Below are positions 57,301 to 64,000 of a DNA stretch of 64,000 nucleotides, piece after piece. Within the stretch, counting starts at the first letter, position 1, and each line of letters opens with the position of its first letter. The stretch spans positions 14,059,501 to 14,123,500 of the forward strand of contig JAYKKT010000089.1 in NCBI GenBank assembly GCA_036023115.1. Direction: 5' to 3'. The position numbers were made by a program, and so were the translations under genes. The notes beneath the pieces were generated by a model, which made no database searches, had not been told where the DNA came from, and was given only the letters and a program-made list of their open reading frames with translations. This DNA is from Brasenia schreberi (Eukaryota; Streptophyta; Magnoliopsida; Nymphaeales; Cabombaceae).

Positions 57301-60300
57301 ATGTCCTCTGCTACATGCAAGGGTGCACTATGAGACAATATTTCTTAGATGTTAGACCAATATATGGCTGAGACACTGATTCCAGTATTAACTAATCAAT
57401 CTAAATAGGAGAAATAGGCAAACCAAAGAGCAGAGGTGACAATAACAGTATATCAATAAAGAGTACTTGTGACCAATTCATGCTACTGTTGATTGCTGAA
57501 ATGGAAAGTACTGGTGCTACTATGGAGTAGTATTAATAAATGATCAAGAAGGATAAGTGGAACATAGTTACCACATATGTGGGGAAAAGGATAAAGGTGC
57601 TTGATTAGGTTATATACCACTAAATGCTGATGTAGTTCAAAAACCAAGGGCGTCATACAGCACAAAGCCAGTAAAGTAGAACTTGCGAGCTCATGTACTG
57701 ACATCTTACTGCCATATGCTCATGTGATTGTGTGTGCAAGTTCTAGGATGCATGTCTTATGTTGTGTTAGAACGATTAATCCAAATTTTAACTTGGTTGG
57801 AACTGCGACACTCACTTATCTTTAGCACAAGGAAAAACATGCAGGTGTAACAAGTAACAACACATTTTTGCAAGAAAATCTGAATGAAGACATTTATATG
57901 GAACTACCACCAGGGTTTGATAATAGCGGATTGAAGTACAAGGTATTTAAACTAAAGAAGGCAATTTATGGATTGAAACCTATGTCACACGGGTGTGGGT
58001 GCGGAATACGGCAAATTTCAAAAATTTTGGGTACGGCGACCAGTGTTGTCCGACGCGTATCGTATCGCGTATCGCTGGGCTCCACGATACGGGCGTATCG
58101 TATCGTATCGTATCATATCGTATCGTATCGTACTTTAATATTAAAAAACTATAAAAATTATTTAAAAAATCAATAAAATTAGTAAAAATCCGAAAAAAAT
58201 CAAGAAAATTCTGGAAAATTTTGAAAAAATCTGGTAATTGCTTTAAATTCATATAATGCAAAGTTTAGCACAAATTGAACATTTAATATTGAACAATTGC
58301 ATCCAAAATTATATATTTTGAATCAAAAAATGAAATACATTTATATTTTACATATTGTAAATTTGTATCAGGATCATTAACTAAATAATCTTCATCTTCT
58401 CCTTGATGATGTTGTTGATACTTCAAATTAATTCATGCAATGTCTTCTTCACTTAGGACTTAGGAGTGCATTTTCTTCGTTATCTTCCATAATTCACTCA
58501 TGTAATATATCAAAATTAACAAACTGCTATCTTTGTACATGTAGTTGTCATATTTGCTAATTTTCATATGTGAGCAAAACAAAGAGCTCCATTTCTTTGA
58601 TTATTGAGTCTATGACACCTTAATGATGTTATATTATTACTTGATAATGTCCCCTTTTTCTCTTATTGGAGACTAGCTTTTTAACTAATGCATGAGCTTC
58701 ATTTCTCACTTCACAGACTGAGTTAAGCCTCACACACATTGATCATGTTCAACTCAATGGAAGTCATGTAACGTGAACCTTAAAATAGTGAAGTTGTGAA
58801 ATCCCTAGTTCCCTACTCAATGAACCGAGAGAACTAAATGTTTTTAATTGTTTACGATCTTATGAAATTAGAAACTGTTAGCAAAAATATACCTAAAAGT
58901 TGTAACAGAAAGGGAAATGATTTTGTCATAATTTTTTTTTATATATTATTTTTATTAAATAAATGAAATTATAAACCCAAATTATAAGCATATTGGAGGA
59001 TGCCTTTAAGGGAAGTGAAGAGAGGGAAAGAGAGGGCAGAAACATGCAAAAAAAATTTGAAAAAAAAAAAATTTTGAAAAAAAAAATTTGAAAAAAAAAA
59101 TTTTGAAAAAAAAAATTTTTTGGGCGTATCGCCCGTATCGTACAATACGGGCGATATGGGTCGTATCGTACGATACAGTATCGTATCGTGGCTTCCCACG
59201 ATACAATACAGTATCGTATCGTGGCTTCCACGATACGATACGTATCGCAATACGGTGCGATACGAATAACACTGACGGCGACACAACTAGGGTATATAAT
59301 ATTATATATTATATATAATATTCAAGTTAGAACAAGTGAGACATCAATTAACATAAGTATATGACAATAGCAAGTACACAACTTTATATTAAAGCAAAAC
59401 ACATAAACGGTAAACAACTACTAATTTCATCGTAATACAAAATCAATCTTCACGGATCCAGACCAATTATCCAAAAAGACTCGAACTTCAAAGTCGGTGT
59501 CAGATTTGGAAGCGTGGAATATCCACACAAAAGGAAGTGAAGAAGGTCCGCGTTGAGATATTTTCTTATGTTCATCGGCAGAGTTTCATGGGAGATGATG
59601 GAAGACAAGCTAAAGGAGTATTTTGGAAACTATGGTGAGGTAACTCAAGTAGTCATCATGGGAGATAAGGTCACGAGTCGACTAAGAGGCTTCGGTTTCG
59701 TCGTCTTAAAAAAATGATTTTTTTTTTTGCATTTTTTTGCCATGTCGCATCGACACGGTGTCGGTGTCGGGGTCGACACACCACCTCTTAGAGGTGTCTA
59801 TGTGACTTAGATTGAAACAACAACAAGAGCCTGATTTGAAAGATTCAGTGAGGGTATAATCAGTCTTGGATAAAATAGAAGTTATACCTTATTCATGAAA
59901 AAGGGAAAAAGAATATCTATTCTGATTGTTTATGTTGATGACATCATAGTTACACTTACTGGTGATGATCTTGAGAAATCACCAAGCTTAATTGAAACCA
60001 CATCAACTCTTTCATTTGAAGGATTTGGGCTAATTGGACTATTTTTGGGTATAGAAGTATCTTTAAAAGTGTTTTCTTGACTCAAAGAAAGTAAATTATG
60101 ATTCTGTAAAAGGATACAAGAATGCTAGGCTGCAATAAGAGTGAAACTTTCGTGGAGACTAACCAGAAACTATATCTTTGTAATGAAGAGCGATATGAAG
60201 ATGTTGGGAGGTATCAAAGGTTACTGAGAAAATTGATTTATTTTAGAGTCAATCGACCTGATATCTCACATGCACTGAGAATAGTGAGTAGATTTAATGT

Positions 60301-61958
60301 ATGGTTCCTCTAAAATCCATATGAATGCAGTTTACCATATATTACGATATTTGAAGGCTATTCTCGGCCATGGAATTTTGTATTCCAATAAAAGTCACTT
60401 AAATATTGAAGTACTTTCAGATGATTGGGCAGGCTTTCTTGATGATATATCTTTTTGTGAGTATATTACTTTGAATGGAAGAAATATTGTTTCACAAAAG
60501 AGTAAGAAACAAATTGTAGTGGCAAGAGCCAATGCATAGACACAATATAGAGTTATAGCATAAGAGATGTGTGAAGGACTATAGTTATAGTCTCTTATAA
60601 AAGAATTAAGTATAGAGACAGGAGATCCCATTTCTCGTTATTATGAGAGTAAATCAGCCATTGTCACTCTATATTGAAACATTGTCACTCCATAAGGGAA
60701 AAAGTAGCCAATCAAGTGTTTTTATGTAAAGTCCTCATACCAATATTCTGACATTCTCACAAAGACAATCAACAAAATCGGTCTTATGAACTTACTTGGT
60801 AAGTTAGGAGGAGTTAAGTGTGTGGATCAGATCTAGATGGATTTGATCCAATCCAGTGTGTGTTAGTTAGGGATAGTTCTGCCTTTTAAGTTATAAAGGT
60901 GTTGTAATCAAATTACTAACCCTAATAAAAAACTTAAAGAGAGATCGACAGTTTTTTGCCTCTCTTCTTTTGTGACTGCATATTGCATACTTACTGATTT
61001 TTACTAATAAATCTGTCGATTTCAACACTGCAATGGATAGAAGTGTCTACTGGCACCTTATGGCTCGACGAGATGTGGTGTTCTTTGTATCATTTGAATG
61101 GGCCCAATAATACCATCATCTTGTTTCAGTTATATGTTATCGGTTTACTGCATAGCCTTGTGTCAGTTGAACAATGCTAAACGTGTTTCAGCTACATACT
61201 GTATTATCATTTGATGAAAGCTTTCGTCTAATCTGAAAATGCGTATGCATGTTGGGATTGTTTTAGCTACATCTGCACTCGGGCACCGATGAAGTACTTA
61301 ATGTTACATTTATGAGGGCCCCTTCAGAGGCTAAATTTAAGGTCAACGTTCCACTTATGTTCAGAGGAGAAGATGCATGCCCTGGTTTAAGAAAAGGTTG
61401 GTTTGTCTTTCAACTTCATTTGAAACCTCCAGTATCTGATAAGATGTTTGATGTTTTCCCCCCCTTCTATTGCTATAAATTGGACAAACTGCCTTGGGAG
61501 GCATGCAAATGGATCCACTTGGTGTAAGACTCCGAGGATAGCATCCTCATTTCAAGGACCCATAAAGTGCTGCAGGTTCATGCATGGGCTTCAAGCCCAT
61601 AAGAATAAAACGCCAATCAGCCATACCTGTGGCGCCTCCCACTTGGCCATTGCCTGTTGCTACTGTTTGATGATGGGTACCCTCAACTTTACTGTCTGTT
61701 AACTAGTTCTTTTGTCTGACAGGAGCTTATTTGAACACTATCAGAAGGACAGTACCATTGCTTTGCCCGGCGGACATTGTTCCACCATATATTGAGGTGG
61801 ATTTGAGTGAGTTGGATGTGGGGCATAGGTTGCTCATGAAGGATCTCAAAGTTCATCCTGCGATTAGGCTGTACCAAGTAAATGGAGATTGGCCTGTCTG
61901 TAATATCAGGCATGGAAGGGGAGCATCTACAGACAAAAAGTCCGAGGGGAAGAAATGA
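54373..61958 (+). CDS. Organellar ribosomal protein bL25 family (3 coding exons)
   Basis: Exons 54,373-54,792, 61,267-61,396 and 61,723-61,958 join with GT-AG introns in phases 0 and 1 to 786 nt (261 aa plus TGA). The N-terminus (MRLSASLFRRSIGLRFLSQS) is rich in Arg, Ser and hydrophobic residues and lacks acidic residues, which fits a mitochondrial targeting peptide. The body shows the plant bL25 / L25-Gln-tRNA-synthetase-like fold family: GIPREKSGRIISGKERKSGR, RLISVKTNQIKKLV, KVNVPLMFRGEDACPGLRKG, LCPADIVPPYIEVDLSEL and LLMKDLKVHPAIRLY. bL25 binds 5S rRNA in bacterial large subunits; plants encode organellar versions. The reading frame is intact. Intron 1 is 6,474 bp and full of transposable elements; intron 2 is 326 bp. 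Confidence 0.93.
54935..56315 (+). repeat. Diverged repeat array in bL25 intron 1
   Basis: At least five imperfect units share the order ttgatgctgg...ttcagaatgg, aaaagtaagaggcttgattg, gtac-tc-atcctgaaaag, gcaggataagttgg and gcattttg. The hallmark word gggataagttgg or a close form occurs at about 55,136, 55,693, 55,851, 56,010 and 56,269. Spacing varies from about 110 to 300 bp, so the array is old or has lost parts. Confidence 0.65.
58041..59274. mobile_element. 1,234-bp non-autonomous hAT element with CGTAT-rich ends
   Basis: It is flanked by the perfect 8-mer acggcgac (58,033-58,040 and 59,275-59,282). The terminal inverted repeats start CAGTGTTGTCCGACGCG and CAGTGTTATTCGTATCG, and continue into long arrays of CGTAT/ATACG pentanucleotides (58,055-58,130 and 59,125-59,265). 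CAGTG ends and 8-bp duplications define hAT. The interior is AT-rich with no transposase and includes a run of a(8-10)ttttg-type units at 59,046-59,119. Confidence 0.9.
59046..59119 (+). repeat. Short tandem A-run/TTTG units
   Basis: Five or six units of eight to eleven A followed by tttg or ttttg, inside the hAT element. Confidence 0.85.
59568..59717 (+). pseudogene. Captured RRM fragment of an hnRNP-like RNA-binding protein gene
   Basis: An ORF of 49 codons encodes MFIGRVSWEMMEDKLKEYFG, a middle part with GEVTQVVIMGDK, and RGFGFVVL, then TGA. MFIGRV is the RNP2 strand and RGFGFVVL the RNP1 octamer of an RRM, close to plant hnRNP1/Musashi-like proteins (LFIGGISW...RGFGFVVF). Only the first two thirds of one RRM remains and the last RNP1 aromatic is Leu. 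It lies inside the Mutator-like element, which suggests capture from a host gene. Confidence 0.8.
60815..61027 (+). repeat. Probable 3' LTR of the intronic copia fragment
   Basis: A purine-rich aggaggagttaag (60,808-60,820) precedes tgtgtggatcag. The segment contains ttataaaggtg and an aataaa-like signal and ends near ttcaacactgca. The borders are approximate because no second LTR is available. Confidence 0.45.
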
Positions 61959-62559
61959 AGAACCTAACCGGACTCGAGTGCTAAAGGTTGCAATATTTTC
62001 TCCTCCCCGTCTGGACTTTAGTATTGTCAGAATCAGCTGATTCAATTTGAATTGGAGAGACAATAATCTTCTTTAGAACCTATTGGGCCTTTTCCTTAAG
62101 GATTTTCTGATTTTCTAAAACCAAGATTTTGTTCAATTTGGTTCGGTCGATCTTATGAATCTATCGTAAAAGAAAGGTTTTGATTCAAAAACGACTCCGA
62201 CAACAATGTTCGACATAGCGAAGCTATTCTCTTCCTTGTGCTTTGTATCCATCTTTGTTGATAGCTTCTGTCATGATATTGACATTTGCAGTGGTAGTTG
62301 AATCAGCAGATACTTGACGTGGAAGAGATGGCAGAGTCAGGCTTTGAGCCTCAACGTTTTTTGTGACCCATTATTTATGTTCATGTAATCCGGCGATAGT
62401 GCGGAGGGCTTTCTCATCGTACATCAAGAGTAGTGACACTGGTTCTCTTTGTATCTGCTGTTGAGCATAAATCGAAGAAATTGATGTTTTTTCCCTATGA
62501 TTTTACCATAAATTGTTTCTCTATCTTGTGATAATGGCATATGCCGAAGAAATGCTACA
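61959..62559. other. 3' UTR and downstream flank of the bL25 gene
   Basis: Non-coding. No clear additional feature; the polyadenylation site was not fixed. Confidence 0.4.
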
Positions 62560-62690
62560 GCTCTCCTGGCCAAGGGGTGGACTCAGAAAACCTTCAAGTT
62601 GAAGGACCCAGTTTGATACCCGGGGTGCGGGTCTAGACATGGCTTGTCTTAACTATCATCTCATGATGCTACTGATTTGTACCGGAACGA
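62560..62690 (+). mobile_element. tRNA-type SINE, family 1
   Basis: A-box-like ctcctggccaaggggtgg (62,563-62,580) and B-box-like cagtttgatacccg (62,609-62,622). It shares gactcagaaaacctt...agtttgat-ccc with the element at 41,551-41,680. The 3' end is unclear. Confidence 0.55.
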
Positions 62691-63188
62691 TTGACATCCT
62701 AGTATCATCGGTGTCAATCAGTCTGGTTCGACCCTAATTCAACCCGTTCCAAGCCCATTATGGTCAGTGTTTCGTACAACCCAATAGATCCAATGGTTAC
62801 CTAGGTCAGTCCCATAAGATCTGACTAACATATGAAGCCTGTTACGGTACTGAAAATTTCTAACAAACTCCTGTCCGATCCAAGTTCTGCATCACAGACT
62901 TTCAATGTGAGTTGTCTCAGACAAGTGACTCATTTCTACATGATCCATTTCTTCCCATAAGATTTGGGCATGGTTTTCCTATAATAGATCCACAAGGATA
63001 CGGACTTGAGTATGCTGCATGATTAAGGCATCAAGGGCCCGGCAATGTAAGGCATGAAATGAAAATGATGGAATCGTTAGTAATGTGAAAAAAAAGTTGA
63101 GCTGCATCCCAAATGGCACTTGTTTTAACACGATGATGTAATGAGAGGACACAAAGTTCACCCGAAACATGCTGGCAATGTGGTACCG
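62691..63188. other. Gene-less stretch
   Basis: No feature could be supported. The open stretches on the minus strand here overlap the following LTR. Confidence 0.4.
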
Positions 63189-63618
63189 TGTTAAAGAACT
63201 GGGCCAGAGTGGCCCGGCTATGGCAGCCCTGGCCCATTGGGCCATTAGGGCCAGGCCCCCCAGGGCCACTAGCCGTTGGGGGGCTGGTCTCCAATGGCTA
63301 GTGAAATAGCCATTGGGGGCTTGCTGCAGCCAGCCCCCCTCTTTCCCCTCTCCCTTCTCTCTTTACTCCCTCACTCTCTCTCACTCTTTTTCACTCTTTC
63401 TTTCTTTATAAATACTCTTGTAATCTCTTGTAAATTCAAGCCTTTGATGGCTAATGAATAACGATTATTTATTTAAGTTTGTGCTTTGTTTATTCTCCTT
63501 TTCACATGCACTTGTTGCTCCCAGCTATTCTCTTTTCTAAGGGCTTGTGATTGTTACTTTGTGGTATTGTCCACTAATTGATCTTCCGCAACTATATTGA
63601 AGTGTAGACTTCATTACA
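63189..63618 (+). repeat. 5' LTR of a copia retrotransposon
   Basis: It begins TGTTAAAGAACTGG and ends TTCATTACA just before a primer-binding site. It contains a GC-rich U3 part, a CT-rich stretch and the TATA word ctttataaatactc (63,401-63,414) at a usual place. Length 430 bp. Confidence 0.8.
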
Positions 63619-63632
63619 TGGTATTAGAGTCA
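63619..63632 (+). promoter_or_regulatory. Primer-binding site (initiator Met tRNA type)
   Basis: tggtattagagtca follows the LTR directly and differs by two transitions from the TGGTATCAGAGC word used by plant copia elements to bind initiator methionine tRNA. Confidence 0.85.
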
Positions 63633-63767
63633 TTTTTCGATCGTGGGAGTATTATTCATTGCCTCGAGAAGCATGCCAATCGTATTTTGTATTGTTCATT
63701 ACCTCGGAAAGCGTGTCAATCATATTTTGTAAGTTTATCTCTTTAGTTTCTTTCTCCTTGAACTATA

Positions 63768-64000
63768 GATGATAAAAGGGATTTCAATTTTCGTCTAACA
63801 CCTTCAAACTATAAAACATGGGCCCAATCTATGGAAAACTATTTGTATTTCAAAAAATTATGGGGCTATGTAAGTGGTTTAAAGGTAGAACCCTCTATTA
63901 ATGCCACACTTGAACAAAAAGAGAAATATGAAGGAGGCCATAGAACAATCCTATGGGTGCTCATGAATAATGTAAACGAGCACACTAGGGATACTTTAGC
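63768..64000 (+). pseudogene. Start of copia gag (UBN2-type), running off the window
   Basis: The frame is open from 63,768 to the window end: FRLTPSNYKTWAQSMENYL, FKKLWGYVSGLK, LEQKEKYE and WVLMNNVNEHTRDTL. The S-N-Y-x-x-W and L-x-G-Y/V pattern is the copia gag (UBN2) N-terminus. No in-frame ATG precedes it (TGA lies just upstream and the ATG at 63,769 is out of frame), so a small shift or start loss is likely unless translation starts unusually. Confidence 0.75.

Larger units (their letters stand above)
57980..59809. mobile_element. Mutator-like element carrying an RRM gene fragment (split by hAT)
   Basis: It is inserted in copia RT with the 9-mer gattgaaac on both sides (57,971-57,979 and 59,810-59,818), a 9-bp duplication typical of Mutator-like elements. 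The ends are ctatgtcacacggg and, inverted, taagtcacatagac, a short imperfect pair. Without the nested hAT (58,041-59,274) the element is about 590 bp and has no transposase. It carries a fragment of an RNA-binding-protein gene at 59,568-59,717. This is the form of a Pack-MULE. Confidence 0.7.
57830..60700 (+). mobile_element. Copia fragment in bL25 intron 1, split by a nested insertion
   Basis: RT coding begins at TFLQENLNEDIYMELPPGF (57,859 on) and reaches AIYGLK (57,962-57,979). It resumes after the nested elements with a shifted form of RAWFERFSEGI (about 59,826), KKGKRISILIVYVDDIIVT (59,897-59,950), GRYQRLLRKLIYFRVNRPDI (about 60,210) and RNase H words (KKQIVVARANA at 60,510). The catalytic YVDD is present. 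Frames are broken. A probable 3' LTR follows at about 60,815-61,027. No 5' LTR was found in the intron. Confidence 0.85.

Noticed and set aside
58926..59318. ORFs rich in Y-R-T-I and F-F-F in the hAT element
   Set aside because: Produced by the CGTAT arrays and A-run units, not by selection on protein.
1..64000. CRISPR arrays, rRNA operons, canonical tRNA genes, bacterial operon signals
   Set aside because: None seen; the tRNA-like boxes belong to SINE-type repeats and no complete cloverleaf could be drawn.

Overview
This window looks like nuclear DNA of a flowering plant. It holds split genes with GT-AG introns, a plant-type reticulon, an organellar bL25-type ribosomal protein, and a dense load of plant transposable elements: RTE-clade LINEs, Ty1/copia, a large-LTR element, hAT, a Mutator-like element and tRNA-type SINEs. 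I cannot name the species. Only two genes look intact: a reticulon-like gene (RTNLB, minus strand, 5 coding exons, 21,984-24,811) and a bL25-family ribosomal protein gene (plus strand, 3 coding exons, 54,373-61,958).

Layout. 1-3,649: a reading frame of an unknown gene, with one internal stop, is split by a full-length RTE LINE that has a 19-bp target duplication. 4,016-12,042: a 5'-truncated RTE copy, the leader and 3.09-kb LTR of a large-LTR retrotransposon, and a third RTE copy, all on the minus strand. 13,600-17,675: a decayed copia element. 19,140-20,520: a 47-bp RTE micro-insertion and exon-like fossils. 21,984-24,811: RTNLB. 26,070-29,215: very old RTE remains. 32,270-38,400: three more RTE copies. 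38,926-41,200: a possible weakly supported minus-strand gene. 41,551-50,204: SINEs, a hAT MITE, and a copia element carrying a 207-bp RTE derivative that has both RTE ends and no ORF. 50,400-53,515: a copia element rearranged by inversion. 54,373-61,958: the bL25 gene. 63,189-64,000: the 5' LTR and gag start of a copia element that leaves the window.

The most informative part is intron 1 of the bL25 gene (about 6.5 kb). It contains a diverged repeat array and a three-level nest: a copia fragment, split by a Mutator-like element (9-bp target duplication) that carries a piece of an RRM RNA-binding-protein gene, itself split by a 1,234-bp hAT element (perfect 8-bp target duplication) whose ends are extended by CGTAT-type pentanucleotide arrays. 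The insertion order can be read from the duplications.

One RTE family accounts for about ten insertions ranging from near-intact to fossil. Its copies share a (GTT)n tail, and where target duplications can be seen they are 17-19 bp. The 207-bp derivative and the 47-bp micro-insertion suggest that the 3' end alone is enough to be mobilised. All exon structures were worked out by eye from reading frame, splice signals and remembered family resemblance; no alignment or database search was run.
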